A DNA stretch of 64,000 bases from Treponema sp. (GCA_017446265.1 JAFSRD010000027.1:161686-225685), one strand, 5' to 3'; counted from the first letter of the stretch, positions 24,604 to 34,826 are shown. The notes: generated by a model from the letters alone, not told the origin. Numbers and translations: made by a program.

Positions 24604-26346
24604 ATGAATAAACGTACTCGTTTTGTAATTCTCCTTGTCGTGCTTGCCATATGTTTTTGGTTTTTGTGGCCTTCTATCAGCTGGTATTGGCGCACACCGA
24701 AAGAAACGCAGGCGCTCGCACTTAGTTCTCTGCAAAATATAAAAGATTATGCTGCTGCCAAAGCCTCAGAAGATGTCCGTGAATTTACTGCGAAAGCGCG
24801 CAGTGATGCTGCCGCACCGATTGACGACTCATTTTCATGGATAAAAAAAATTGTCAAGCGTAATTACAAGAGCATGGATATGAAAATGCCGTCGCAGTTT
24901 ACGTATGGCACAGTGCTCGATGCGTTTGCAAGCGAACAGGAATTTCTTGATGTAATGCAGGCGCATTACCGTGATACTATTCTTGATGCAAAAAAACGAT
25001 ACGAGAATTCAGTAAAACTCGGACTCGATTTGTCAGGTGGCATGAATATCATTGTAAAAGCAGATTTAGATGCTGCCATTGCAAATCAGGTGGGCTCAGA
25101 CACTGTAGAAACGGCGGCAACGCTTAAATCTGATGCAATGGAGCAAGCTATCGACTCGCTTACGAGTAGAATTGACCGTTTTGGATTGACATCCCCTGTC
25201 ATTCGTCAGCAAGGAGATGACCGCATCTACATTGAAATGCCGGGTGCGGCCCAGTCAGATGCCATAAACACAATTATTATGGGAAAAGGCATTCTCAATT
25301 TCCGACTTGTTGATGAAAGCGCAACAACCGCTTTTATGAATTATTACATGCTGAATCCTACAAATACGTTTGCTGCCGACGGTACATTGCTTGACCCGTC
25401 AATCATTCCTGAAGACTGTGAGGTGCTCGGCGTCTATCAAAACGACGATTACGGTCTTGAAGAGCGCACTGGGTATCTTGCGGTAAAAAAAGAAATTGCG
25501 CTTGATGGCCAGCACATTAAATCTGCGGAAGTCGGTTCAAGCGGTTTGACAAATCGCCCTGAAGTTGATTTTGTGCTTGACAGCGACGGTGCTGTCATAT
25601 TCGGTGAATTTACAAGCGCACATCGTGGCGAGCGGCTTGCCATAGTGAACGACAACAGAATTCGCTCTGCGGCAACAATCAATGACGCAATTACAGGCGG
25701 TCATGTTGCAATCACTGGGTTCAGTCTTGAGGAAGCGCATAACTTGCAAAAAGTTTTGCAGACGGCGTGGCTCTCGGTGCCGCTCTCTGTCGAAAGCCAG
25801 CAAGTAATAGGCGCTTCTCTTGGTCAGCAGGCACGGCAGCGCGGGTTGTTCGCGGTTGCATTCGGTTTGGGCTTAATAATGATTTTTATGCTCATCTATT
25901 ATAAAGGAGCAGGTGTAAACGCGTGCGTAGCGCAGGTGTTGAATTTATACATGGTGTTTTCAGTACTGTCTGCGTTCAATATGACTATTACACTTTCAAG
26001 CATTGCCGGCATGATTTTAACAATCGGTATGGCAGTGGATGCGAACGTCATCATATTTGAAAGGATGAAGGAAGAGTTGCGTGACGGGAAAAAACGCGCT
26101 GCTGCAATTGCCGCAGGATTTAGAAATGCATTTTGGGCAATTATGGATTCAAACATTACTACATTTATTGCGGCGATTTTCCTTTCACAACTTGGAAGCG
26201 GTTCCATACAAGGGTTTGCGGTGAGCCTTGCAATCGGTGTTGTTTCGTCAGTATTTACAGCGTTGTTCGTCTCTCATCTCATGTTTGATTTCAACACAGA
26301 CACATTCCATAAAGATACAGTAAGCATCGGCTGGGGGGTAAAATAA
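24604..26346 (+). CDS. secD: Protein translocase subunit SecD
   Basis: A 580-residue SecD of the RND superfamily, using proton motive force to help pull proteins across the inner membrane. One N-terminal helix (FVILLVVLAICFWFLWPSI), a large periplasmic domain containing LGLDLSGGMNIIV, then five helices with the conserved GMAVDANVIIFERMKEELR. GGGG stands before the ATG. It lies directly ahead of secF. Confidence 0.96.
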   Translation: MNKRTRFVILLVVLAICFWFLWPSISWYWRTPKETQALALSSLQNIKDYAAAKASEDVREFTAKARSDAAAPIDDSFSWIKKIVKRNYKSMDMKMPSQFTYGTVLDAFASEQEFLDVMQAHYRDTILDAKKRYENSVKLGLDLSGGMNIIVKADLDAAIANQVGSDTVETAATLKSDAMEQAIDSLTSRIDRFGLTSPVIRQQGDDRIYIEMPGAAQSDAINTIIMGKGILNFRLVDESATTAFMNYYMLNPTNTFAADGTLLDPSIIPEDCEVLGVYQNDDYGLEERTGYLAVKKEIALDGQHIKSAEVGSSGLTNRPEVDFVLDSDGAVIFGEFTSAHRGERLAIVNDNRIRSAATINDAITGGHVAITGFSLEEAHNLQKVLQTAWLSVPLSVESQQVIGASLGQQARQRGLFAVAFGLGLIMIFMLIYYKGAGVNACVAQVLNLYMVFSVLSAFNMTITLSSIAGMILTIGMAVDANVIIFERMKEELRDGKKRAAAIAAGFRNAFWAIMDSNITTFIAAIFLSQLGSGSIQGFAVSLAIGVVSSVFTALFVSHLMFDFNTDTFHKDTVSIGWGVK

Positions 26347-27594
26347 ATGGCAAAAAAATGCATCCATTTCAGCAAAGCATTTCTCCCATGCGCAATCATA
26401 AGCATTGCGTTGATACTTTTTGGCATAGCAGGATTTTTTATTAAAGGAATAAATTTTGGCCTTGACTACCGACCAGGCTTGCTCGAAGAAGTGCGCATAG
26501 CTCCCACTGTGCTCGACGTAACGTATTCGGGTTCATCAAATGTAACGCTCAATTTAACAAATACGCAGGTTGAGGCCGTCATAAGCGGCACTGGCGCAGA
26601 AAATGAAACGCGCAGTTTTTTATTCTCTGAAAATGAAACTGTTGCAAGCCTCGCTGCGAGTCTCAATACAATTGATGGTGTGAGTGCTGTTGTAAATGGT
26701 GCATACGGCAATACATCATCTTCTGCATTGTTCACGAATTCAATGTTGTCGAACAGGCTTTCTGCCGTGCCGTATCGGTTGTATGCGTCAGGGCAGACTG
26801 TCGTCGAAGTGTCAGAGGTGCGCGATGCGCTTTCATCTCTTGGCGGCATTTCTGTGCAACAGCTGGGCACAGGTGCTGACGCGAGTTTTCAAATCCGTAT
26901 GGCAGACAAGGGTGCGGGAGCATCGGGTGCAGATTTGCAGGATACTATATTGCAAATCCTTGAGAACAAGTTCGGTGCTGACAATGTTTCTGTCGTTCGC
27001 ACCGATTTTATTGGCTCAAGTTTTTCGCGCTCAATTGCATTGCAGTCAGTGTTGCTGCTCGGTGGCGCAATTTTGCTCATCTGGTTGTATGCGACAATAC
27101 GCTTTCACTGGGACTTTGCGCTCGGCTCAATCATTGCGCTTATTCACGATGCGCTCATTATGATGACGTTTATAGTGTGGACGCAACTTGAGTTTTCAAC
27201 GATGATTGTCGCAGCTGTTTTGACAATTATCGGCTATTCAATAAATGCGACAATAGTCATTTTAGACAGAGAGCGCACATTGCTTCCGCTCATGAGCGAC
27301 ATAAAGAAGTTTAGCGACATAATCGACTATGCGCTCACAGATACGTTGAGCCGCTCTATCATCACGACAGCGACGACAATGTTTGCCGCTCTTTCGCTCT
27401 ATGTCTTTACGAGCGGCAATATAAAGAATTTTGCACTTGCATTGATTGTGGGTCTGGTGAGCGGCTGTTACTCGTCTATGTTTATTTCCAGTGGATTTAT
27501 TGCTGCGACGCGCAAAAACTGGAAGAGCGAATACGGCATTCACCATTCGCTTAAAACAAAAGCAGGCGTATTTGATGCAGGGGTCAGCGTGTAA
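26347..27594 (+). CDS. secF: Protein translocase subunit SecF
   Basis: A 415-residue SecF. N-terminal helix (AIISIALILFGIAGFFIKG) followed by the GLDYRPG segment, where most SecF proteins have a G-x-DFxGG pattern. The periplasmic part is enlarged (about residues 45-215), then five helices with IGYSINATIVILDRERTLL and DTLSRSIITTATTMFA. Most SecF proteins are nearer 300 residues, so the periplasmic insert is unusual. It starts at the base after the secD stop and overlaps pncB at its 3' end by 11 bp, tail to tail. Confidence 0.94.
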   Translation: MAKKCIHFSKAFLPCAIISIALILFGIAGFFIKGINFGLDYRPGLLEEVRIAPTVLDVTYSGSSNVTLNLTNTQVEAVISGTGAENETRSFLFSENETVASLAASLNTIDGVSAVVNGAYGNTSSSALFTNSMLSNRLSAVPYRLYASGQTVVEVSEVRDALSSLGGISVQQLGTGADASFQIRMADKGAGASGADLQDTILQILENKFGADNVSVVRTDFIGSSFSRSIALQSVLLLGGAILLIWLYATIRFHWDFALGSIIALIHDALIMMTFIVWTQLEFSTMIVAAVLTIIGYSINATIVILDRERTLLPLMSDIKKFSDIIDYALTDTLSRSIITTATTMFAALSLYVFTSGNIKNFALALIVGLVSGCYSSMFISSGFIAATRKNWKSEYGIHHSLKTKAGVFDAGVSV

Positions 27595-29050
27595 TCTGTG
27601 CGTTTATGAATGAAAGCTTTAAATTTTTGAGTTTTTCAGTGAGCGACACTTTGTAGATGTGCGGATTCAACAACCGCTTATACGATTCGTCGAATGTTTT
27701 GAGTTGCCGTTCCATGAGCGAACGGCTTGCGTGAAGTTGTTCTTTGTCACTTTTTCGATCGCGCGTGAACATGCCGTTTGCGATGCGTTTTTTTAAAAGC
27801 GGTTCGACAGCGCTTGCAGTGAATGAAAATTGACGGTAGTCGATCATAGGGTGATAAAAGCGATATGTTTTTCCTGCTGCAATCTCTTCATCTTCAAGTG
27901 CAAGTATGTCTGCTTTTGCCATGCCGTGTTCGTCGTAGATGCGGAACACATTTTTAATTCCCGGATTTGTCGTCTTTGCAGGATTGTCTGAAAATTTCAT
28001 GGCGGGAATCATGCTGTCTGTCGCTTTGTCGTGGCGAGCTGCAAGCTTATATACTCCGGTAAACGATGATTCTGTGCCGCCGGTAACCATGTGCGTGCCG
28101 ACACCCCAGCTGTCTATGGGAACATTTTGTGCTGTAAGCGTGCTGACAATATCTTCTGTCAATTCGTTCGACACAGAAATTTTTGCGTGCGGCAGACCTG
28201 CGTTGTCGAGCGCTTTGCGCACTTCTGTAGAAAGATATGCTATGTCGCCTGAGTCAAGGCGCACGCCAAAATTGCGGCCTTGTTCAGCGAGTTCTTTTCC
28301 CGCAATGATGGCATTCTTTATGCCTGATTTAAGTGTGTCGTATGTGTCTATGAGAAAAACAGAATGTTCCCGATAGATGTTTGCATATGTGCGGAACGCT
28401 TCAAGTTCCGATGGAAACGACATTATCCATGAGTGTGCCATTGTTCCCATGACGGGAATGCCGAATAGTTTTCCTGCCAGCGTGTTTGATGTGCCCGTTG
28501 CTCCGCCAATATATGCGGCACGCGATGCGCACAAAGCGCCGTTCGGTCCCTGCGCACGACGCAAACCGAATTCCATAAGGCTGCCTTTGTTTGAAGCAAG
28601 CCATACGCGCGCAGCTTTTGTTGCAATGAGACTTTGAAAATTGATGTGATTTAAAATGAGCCCTTCAATAATCTGCGCTTCAATGAGATTTGCATGGATG
28701 CGCACAATAGGTTCTTGCGGAAAAATGATTGAGCCTTCGTCCATAGTGTATACATCACCATGGAACGCGAAGTCTTTCAAGTAATCGAGGAATTCTGCAT
28801 CGAATATTTTTTGCGTAGAGAGGTAGTCAATGTCTGCTTCTGAAAAGTGAAACTGCGTGAGTGCGTCTAAAAGCGTTTCGTTGCCAGCAAGTACAGAAAA
28901 GCCGCCGTCCCACGGCTGCCGTCTGAAAAACATGTCGAACACAACGCGCTGATTCATGTCTTCTTTCCAATATCCTTGTGCCATAGTTAACTCATAAAAA
29001 TCGGTGAAGAGCGCGCTCGAAATACAAGTTGCGTCAAATGCTTCTGGCAT
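27584..29050 (-). CDS. pncB: Nicotinate phosphoribosyltransferase
   Basis: A 488-residue enzyme converting nicotinate and PRPP to nicotinate mononucleotide, the entry to NAD salvage. Blocks: LFTDFYELTMAQGYW, FDMFFRRQPWDGGFSVLAG, LMEFGLRRAQGPNGAL, TMAHSWIMSFPSELEAFR, FGVRLDSGDIAYLSTEVRK and DSWGVGTHMVTGG. An AGAGG ribosome-binding site lies before the ATG. It and nadE in this window cover salvage and the last step of NAD synthesis. Confidence 0.95.
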   Translation of the reverse strand: MPEAFDATCISSALFTDFYELTMAQGYWKEDMNQRVVFDMFFRRQPWDGGFSVLAGNETLLDALTQFHFSEADIDYLSTQKIFDAEFLDYLKDFAFHGDVYTMDEGSIIFPQEPIVRIHANLIEAQIIEGLILNHINFQSLIATKAARVWLASNKGSLMEFGLRRAQGPNGALCASRAAYIGGATGTSNTLAGKLFGIPVMGTMAHSWIMSFPSELEAFRTYANIYREHSVFLIDTYDTLKSGIKNAIIAGKELAEQGRNFGVRLDSGDIAYLSTEVRKALDNAGLPHAKISVSNELTEDIVSTLTAQNVPIDSWGVGTHMVTGGTESSFTGVYKLAARHDKATDSMIPAMKFSDNPAKTTNPGIKNVFRIYDEHGMAKADILALEDEEIAAGKTYRFYHPMIDYRQFSFTASAVEPLLKKRIANGMFTRDRKSDKEQLHASRSLMERQLKTFDESYKRLLNPHIYKVSLTEKLKNLKLSFINAQITR

Positions 29051-29130
29051 AATTATACCTCTTAATAATTTTAAAGTGATTTACATCATTCTATTTAATT
29101 TGTGCGGAGGATTCAATACCCGAATGCTTT

Positions 29131-29700
29131 CTACGTACGTTGCATGAGGTGGCGCATATAGTTTTCAGTTGTTTTAATAAATTGTGCTGTGTCTATATGC
29201 GTGTTTCCGATAAGCTTGTGGATGAGGATTCCATCGGACAACATGAGCAAAAGCCATGCAAAATATTCTGCGGGAATATCTGTAGCGCGCTCGCCTATCT
29301 TTTTTGCAATTTCAGTTTCAAATTTTTTATACCGTTCGAGCAATTTTTTTCGCACTGTCTTGCTTCCCCCAATAGCATCATGAATAAACTGAAGGCGCAT
29401 GTCAGCACCCGTCGTGTTGCGTTCAAGCACATATTTAATAAGGCGTGGCAACGATGTATCTTTTGAAGCGTCATTCGTCCAGATGAGCAAATCCTGCCAC
29501 TGCATTTCAAGATATGAATCCATAACCGCAAATAAGATGTCGTTTTTGTTTTTGTAGTAGTAATAGATTGTGCCTTTTGAAACTTTTGCTTCAGATGCAA
29601 TCTCTGCAAGTGAGATTTCTGCAATCGATTTTTCTTTGAGCAGTTTTGCTGCCGCTTTGAGAATGAGGCTGTTTACGTCGTCGTTTCGTGGAGCTGCCAT
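29131..29700 (-). CDS. TetR-family transcriptional regulator
   Basis: A 189-residue TetR-type repressor. The N-terminal helix-turn-helix is clear: ILKAAAKLLKEKSIAEISLA then IASEAKVSKGTIYYYYKNKN. The C-terminal ligand domain (about residues 60-185) is helical and not assignable. Start: ATG 29700, seven bases after a TATACT -10. It lies between uvrB and pncB, with no other neighbour that would identify the target. No palindromic operator was found by eye near its own promoter. Confidence 0.9.
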   Translation of the reverse strand: MAAPRNDDVNSLILKAAAKLLKEKSIAEISLAEIASEAKVSKGTIYYYYKNKNDILFAVMDSYLEMQWQDLLIWTNDASKDTSLPRLIKYVLERNTTGADMRLQFIHDAIGGSKTVRKKLLERYKKFETEIAKKIGERATDIPAEYFAWLLLMLSDGILIHKLIGNTHIDTAQFIKTTENYMRHLMQRT

Positions 29701-29707
29701 GCGCACC

Positions 29708-29718
29708 AGTATAGCACA
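29708..29718 (-). promoter_or_regulatory. Predicted leaderless promoter of the TetR-type gene
   Basis: TGTGCTATACT on the minus strand, identical to the extended -10 at 15341-15350 and 19085-19095. Seven bases separate it from the ATG. Confidence 0.6.
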
Positions 29719-29744
29719 ATTTACAAGGCGTTGTATAGTTTGCG

Positions 29745-31742
29745 CTATTTCCCATACTGCGCTTCTATGTTGCGGATTTGGTCGCGAAGTACTGCCGCTT
29801 TTTCGTATTCAAGACGGTCTGCGGCTTCTGCCATTTCTGCTTTGAGTGCGGCAAGCAGTTTGCGCCGTTGCTGCGGCACGAACAAGTTCGCGCTCTTTTT
29901 GAGCACGTCAAGTTCTACAGCTGCGTTTTCTGCCGCGTCTTTTTCTTCGCGCACTAAAATGTCTTCAACTGCTTTTGCAATCGTCTTCGGAGTGATGCCG
30001 TGCTCCTTGTTGTACGCTTCTTGCAATGCTCGCCGCCGTTTTGTTTCACTTACCGCCTCTTGCATAGCGTCGCTCATTCTGTCTGCGTACATGACGACAG
30101 TGCCGTTTGCGTTGCGCGCTGCCCGCCCGATAATTTGGATAAGGCTCGTTGCAGAGCGCAAAAAGCCAATTTTATCTGCATCGAGAATCGCTATGAACGA
30201 CACTTCTGGCAAATCTATGCCTTCACGCAAAAGGTTGATTCCGATGAGCACGTCAAACTCACCTGCGCGCAACCCTTTGAGCAATTCCACGCGCTCAAAC
30301 GTTTCCACTTCCGAATGAATGTATTTTACTTTGAGCGAAAGACCGAGCAGGTAGTCGGTCAAATCTTCTGCCATTTTTTTTGTAAGCGTAAGCACAAGGC
30401 TGCGCTCGTTTTTTGCAATGCGCTTTTTTATTTCGCTGTAAATGTCTTCCATTTGTCCTTCGCTCGGACGTACATCAACAATTGGGTCAAGCAATCCTGT
30501 AGGACGAATGAGCTGCTCCACAACTTGCGTGCTTCTTGCAACTTCTTCCTTGCGCGGCGTTGCGCTTACGTAAATCACTTGATTGAGTTTTTCTTCAAAC
30601 TCCGCAAATTTGAGCGGTCGATTGTCGAGCGCACTTGGAAGACGAAAACCGAAGTCCACAAGATTTTGCTTTCTACTTCTGTCTCCCTCGTACATAGCGC
30701 CAATTTGCGAAACGGTCACGTGCGCTTCGTCAATCATGCACAAAAAATCATCGGGAAAGTAGTGGAGCAGTGTTGCAGGCGGCTGTCCCGCTGCGCGCCC
30801 TGCAATTGGTGCAGAATAATTTTCAATGCCCGGGCAATATCCCATCTCGCGCATCATTTCTATGTCGTATGTGGTGCGCGTTTTAAGCCGCTCGTATTCA
30901 AGCAATTTCCCTTGCGCACGCAATTCTTCAAGGCGCGCGTCAAGTTCAGCTTGGATGCGCTCTGTTGCAGAAACGAGCATGTCTTGCGGCACAACAAAGT
31001 GGCGCGCAGGATAAATGACCGTTTCGTCGAGCTCTTCGACTGTCTTTCCTGAAATAGTGTTGAAGCGACGGATACGCACCACTTGCTCCCAGTCAAGTTC
31101 AATTTTATATGCCTCGTCTGTTTCCATATATGCGGGAAAAATTTCAATGACATCGCCGCGTATGCGGAAGTTGCCGCGTTCAAGCACTGCATCATTTCTG
31201 CTGTACTGGAGCGCAATAAGCTGTTCGGCGAGTTTGTGTGTGTCCATCGTTTCGCCTTTTTCAATGTGCACGCGCATCTCTTTGTATAAATCGGGCATGC
31301 CCAAGCCGTAAATGCACGACACTGTTGCAACAACGACGACATCGCGCCGCTCCATGAGGCTGTACGTTGCCGCAAGGCGCAGGCGGTCAATCTCATCGTT
31401 AATTGATGCATCTTTCTCAATGTATAAGTCGCGCGCGGGTACATACGCTTCAGGCTGGTAGTAGTCGTAGTAAGAGACAAAATACTCGACGGCGTTGTCG
31501 GGAAAAAACGTTTTGAACTCGCGGAAGAGCTGCGCCGAAAGCGTTTTGTTGTGGCTTATGACAAGCGTAGGACGCTGCACCTGTTCAATAATTTTTGCCA
31601 TCGTAAATGTTTTGCCGCTTCCCGTTACGCCTTTGAGCGTTTGATAACGGTCGCCACGCAAAAATCCTTGAGAGAGTTTTTCGATTGCCTGCCCTTGATC
31701 GCCAGACGGCTCGTATGGAGAAACTACATGGAAGCTGCGCAT
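29745..31742 (-). CDS. uvrB: Excinuclease ABC subunit B
   Basis: A 665-residue UvrB, the damage-verifying helicase of nucleotide excision repair. Walker A is GVTGSGKTFTMAK. The beta-hairpin region reads YYDYYQPEAYVPARD. MIDEAHVT is the DEAH-like box, IGINLLREGIDLPEVSF and QIIGRAARN are helicase motifs V and VI, and a UVR motif (AEMAEAADRLEYEKAAVLRD) ends the protein. GGAG stands before the ATG. It follows htrA by 30 bp and is probably co-transcribed with it. Confidence 0.97.
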   Translation of the reverse strand: MRSFHVVSPYEPSGDQGQAIEKLSQGFLRGDRYQTLKGVTGSGKTFTMAKIIEQVQRPTLVISHNKTLSAQLFREFKTFFPDNAVEYFVSYYDYYQPEAYVPARDLYIEKDASINDEIDRLRLAATYSLMERRDVVVVATVSCIYGLGMPDLYKEMRVHIEKGETMDTHKLAEQLIALQYSRNDAVLERGNFRIRGDVIEIFPAYMETDEAYKIELDWEQVVRIRRFNTISGKTVEELDETVIYPARHFVVPQDMLVSATERIQAELDARLEELRAQGKLLEYERLKTRTTYDIEMMREMGYCPGIENYSAPIAGRAAGQPPATLLHYFPDDFLCMIDEAHVTVSQIGAMYEGDRSRKQNLVDFGFRLPSALDNRPLKFAEFEEKLNQVIYVSATPRKEEVARSTQVVEQLIRPTGLLDPIVDVRPSEGQMEDIYSEIKKRIAKNERSLVLTLTKKMAEDLTDYLLGLSLKVKYIHSEVETFERVELLKGLRAGEFDVLIGINLLREGIDLPEVSFIAILDADKIGFLRSATSLIQIIGRAARNANGTVVMYADRMSDAMQEAVSETKRRRALQEAYNKEHGITPKTIAKAVEDILVREEKDAAENAAVELDVLKKSANLFVPQQRRKLLAALKAEMAEAADRLEYEKAAVLRDQIRNIEAQYGK

Positions 31743-31772
31743 TGTTTTGCTCCGTTTGCTGATAAGAAATTA

Positions 31773-33008
31773 TTAATTTCCGCCCTGTTGTTGCACGAGC
31801 GTTACGCGCACTGTCCTGTCAGTTTTATTTCTGTGTACAGTGACTGCTACCGTGTCGCCAGGCTTTTTGTCTTCAAGTGCAGAAAAATAATCTGCAAGCG
31901 ACGTAATCTGTATGTCGTCGATTTTTGTCACAATGTCGCCGCCCAGATAGATTGTGGAAGTGCCGTAGCGTGCGGGCTGCGTGCCTCCTCGTATGCCCGC
32001 TTTTTCAGCGTTGCCGCCTTTTGCCACGTTTGAGACGAGCACGCCCTGTGAAATGTCGAGCCCTGCATACTGCACGATTGCACGGTTGAGCTGCACTATT
32101 GCCATCTGCATGGTGCCGCGGTTTACGCGCCCATAGTTGAGCAAATCGGAGACGACGCGCGCCGCTGTCTGCGCTGGCACTGCAAAGCCGACTCCAGCAG
32201 AACTTCCTGACGACGATACAATCATCGTGTTTATGCCGATCATGCGCCCCGATGTGTCAAGAAGCGGTCCGCCTGAGTTTCCAGGATTGATTGCCGCATC
32301 GGTTTGAATCATGTTGCGGATAATTCTGTTTCTGTTGTTGCGTACCGGTCGTCCGAGCCCTGATATGATGCCCGTCGTCATAGTGCGCTCAAGCCCGAAC
32401 GGATTTCCGATGGCAATCACTTTTTGTCCTGCTTTGAGTTTTGTCGAGTCGCCGAACGCAATCGTTTTGAGCACGGTGCCTTCAGGCGGCGTAAATTTTA
32501 TAACTGCTAAGTCGCTTTCTGCATCTTGCCCGACAACATGCGCTTCGTACTGCGTGCCGTCTGAAAGCGACACGTAAATCTCCGTTGCGTTTTGAATGAC
32601 GTGCACGTTTGTAACAATGTAGCCGCGCTTATCTATTATGGAACCGCTGCCTGTGCCGCCGTCTTCTACAATCGGTTCAAGGAACCAGTTTACGCCTGCA
32701 ATCTTCGTGCTTATATTCACGACAGATTCAGCGCACATCTCATATACGTTTATGTTTTGCAGTTCGTCCTGCGTAAACTGCGTCGTATCTGCAACAGTAC
32801 GGAGCGGCACGGTGCTTTCTGTTAAAAACGGCAACTCGTCTGTAGTTTCAAGCACGGCAGTTGTTTCGCTGTTTTGTGATAATGCAGCGTCTTGTGTTTG
32901 CAGCGTGCGTCGAACGAGTTTTGTGCTTGCGAAAGCTGTTAATGCTGCAACGGCAACAGCAGTGCAGGCTGCTGTTGCAACAAGCTGCCCTTTTGAATAA
33001 AGTTTCAT
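31773..33008 (-). CDS. HtrA/DegP-type periplasmic serine protease
   Basis: A 411-residue protease with an N-terminal signal anchor (LVATAACTAVAVAALTAFAS), a trypsin-like domain and one PDZ domain. The triad is visible: His in TNVHVIQNA, Asp in ESDLAVIKF, Ser in NPGNSGGPLLDTSG. It should degrade or hold misfolded envelope proteins. Having a single PDZ it resembles DegS or spirochaetal HtrA more than DegP. The ATG at 33008 lies six bases after a TATTAT -10 with a good -35 (leaderless), and uvrB follows. Confidence 0.93.
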   Translation of the reverse strand: MKLYSKGQLVATAACTAVAVAALTAFASTKLVRRTLQTQDAALSQNSETTAVLETTDELPFLTESTVPLRTVADTTQFTQDELQNINVYEMCAESVVNISTKIAGVNWFLEPIVEDGGTGSGSIIDKRGYIVTNVHVIQNATEIYVSLSDGTQYEAHVVGQDAESDLAVIKFTPPEGTVLKTIAFGDSTKLKAGQKVIAIGNPFGLERTMTTGIISGLGRPVRNNRNRIIRNMIQTDAAINPGNSGGPLLDTSGRMIGINTMIVSSSGSSAGVGFAVPAQTAARVVSDLLNYGRVNRGTMQMAIVQLNRAIVQYAGLDISQGVLVSNVAKGGNAEKAGIRGGTQPARYGTSTIYLGGDIVTKIDDIQITSLADYFSALEDKKPGDTVAVTVHRNKTDRTVRVTLVQQQGGN

Positions 33009-33014
33009 GCTGTA

Positions 33015-33043
33015 ATAATACTGCATTGAGCGCAGTGCGTCAA
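33015..33043 (-). promoter_or_regulatory. Predicted leaderless promoter of htrA
   Basis: On the minus strand, TTGACG (33038-33043), 17-bp spacer, TATTAT (33015-33020), then six bases to the ATG. One of the clearest leaderless arrangements in the window. Confidence 0.75.
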
Positions 33044-33125
33044 TTTACTTGCATCCACATTGTTGATTTGTGCGGAGAACTGCACGTCTTGCTGTTTTGT
33101 AAAAGCTAGTGGCTGCTTGTGTGTT

Positions 33126-34820
33126 TTAGAAAAAATATGTTGCACCGAGTGTGCCGGAAGTGTATATTGCATCATTAAAATAGATGAGCGCATTTGCGCG
33201 CATGTTGAGTAGCGCAGTAGAGGAGCCGAGTTTGAACGCGAAGCCAAATCCTGTGTCGAGCGCGCGCAGCCACTGTGTGCCGACACTGCCGTTGAATGCG
33301 CTATTGAGCGCACACCATGCTTTGAGCGTAATGCTCGTCGTTGGTCGGAAGTCAATCGCTGCACCGTTTTTCCACACGCTGTCTTTTGTTTTCATGTTGC
33401 CGGTGAGCGTGCTGTACATGCATTCGCTTGAGAGGCCATAGTACAGTTTTTGCGTGTCAATACCGAATGCAATGCCGCCACCTATGCCGTTGCCTATATC
33501 TGTGCCGTGCGGTTCGTACAGTGATTTTTTACTCGTATAGCCGTAGCGCAAAATCCCTGCAAAGCAAAAGCTTGCATTTTTCAATGGTGCACTTGAACCG
33601 AATTTGCATGCAATGTTGAAAGAGAGCGGAGTGCTTTCTATGCCCGCATGCACGTTAAATCCGAGCGACCATTCAAACCATGGAACAGGCGTTCTGCCAA
33701 AAAACATGTTTACGGGAATCTCATAAAACGATGCAACAGACGAATTGTTCTGCTTGACGATTTTAAAAGTTGGCTGCACCGCAATGCCTATGAACGTTGT
33801 CTTTTCTGCAATCATAAATGCTGCAGGCAGCGTGCCGATGCCGCTTCCTGATTTTGTAATGTCTGCCGTATGGAAAATAAGCGAGCTGTCAATCTGTGTT
33901 GTGGCAGACTGCGTTATGGCATTTGCTGAAATTGTTGCAGTATATGTACCATCTGGCAGCGGTTTTCCTGCACTGTCGCGTCCGTTCCAGATAAACTTTT
34001 GCTGCCATGTTGTAAAGCCTGCAAAGTTGTGTGTATATACTGTTGTGCCGTGCTCATCTGTAATTGCAAGCGTGCATGGCAAGGAAGCGGTCACTTCAAA
34101 TGTAAAATTGCATGAGCCGACTGCACCGTCATACATGGGATTGAATCTCTTTTTCTTTGCGCTGAAGTTATACAGCATAAATGGAGCAGGCGTCATCTCT
34201 ATGGCAATAGGCGTTGTGAGCTTTCGCGCCACATATACACGCGTTGAAAAATCGTTGTAGCCGAATTGCTGCACGGTGACAGTATGATATCCTTCATTCA
34301 CTTCAACGTATGTATGTGAAATGCCGGTAAATTTATTGCCGTCAATCAATACACGTGCGCCCGAAGGAATATTTGAAAGCGAAATGTATCCGGTGATTTT
34401 TTCAAGATCAATGAAAAATGTGTTGTGCTGGCTCCTGTCAACGCTTATGTAATATGTCCGCGCCGCATATCCATATTTTTCCACGCGCAATTCGTAATAG
34501 CCTGAAGCAAGATTGTTGATTGTGCATGGCGTTCTGCCTTGATACACGTTGTTCAAGTATACCGCCGCATCGCGCACATTTGTGTTTACCGTAATAGACG
34601 TTTTGTTTGCTTCAATTGCGAAAATCCGTTCAGGACGCAAGTAGTCATCAGGATGTTGTGGTTTTGGCGGTGGATTTCGTCGCGGCGGTTTGTGCGTCGG
34701 CACGTTTTGAGACGGTGTTTCAACTTCTGGGGCAATACGCAACTCTACATCTTGCGTAACTGCGCAAAATGATATTGCCAGAAAAAAAATGCACTGTACG
34801 ATAACGATGCGCACTCTCAT
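33126..34820 (-). CDS. PEGA-domain protein with C-terminal beta-barrel-like region
   Basis: A 564-residue secreted protein. The signal peptide IVIVQCIFFLAISFCAV is followed by a Pro-rich linker (HKPPRRNPPPKPQHPDD). Two PEGA domains come next (VYLNNVYQGRTPCTINNLA; ARVLIDGNKFTGISHTYVEV), then a FlgD-type Ig-like repeat (GKPLPDGTYTATISAN). About 230 residues with alternating pattern end in LGATYFF, a terminal phenylalanine typical of outer-membrane barrels. It may bind cell wall or surface partners. Start: ATG 34820, six bases after a TATACT -10. Confidence 0.8.
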   Translation of the reverse strand: MRVRIVIVQCIFFLAISFCAVTQDVELRIAPEVETPSQNVPTHKPPRRNPPPKPQHPDDYLRPERIFAIEANKTSITVNTNVRDAAVYLNNVYQGRTPCTINNLASGYYELRVEKYGYAARTYYISVDRSQHNTFFIDLEKITGYISLSNIPSGARVLIDGNKFTGISHTYVEVNEGYHTVTVQQFGYNDFSTRVYVARKLTTPIAIEMTPAPFMLYNFSAKKKRFNPMYDGAVGSCNFTFEVTASLPCTLAITDEHGTTVYTHNFAGFTTWQQKFIWNGRDSAGKPLPDGTYTATISANAITQSATTQIDSSLIFHTADITKSGSGIGTLPAAFMIAEKTTFIGIAVQPTFKIVKQNNSSVASFYEIPVNMFFGRTPVPWFEWSLGFNVHAGIESTPLSFNIACKFGSSAPLKNASFCFAGILRYGYTSKKSLYEPHGTDIGNGIGGGIAFGIDTQKLYYGLSSECMYSTLTGNMKTKDSVWKNGAAIDFRPTTSITLKAWCALNSAFNGSVGTQWLRALDTGFGFAFKLGSSTALLNMRANALIYFNDAIYTSGTLGATYFF

Positions 34821-34826
34821 GTCATC

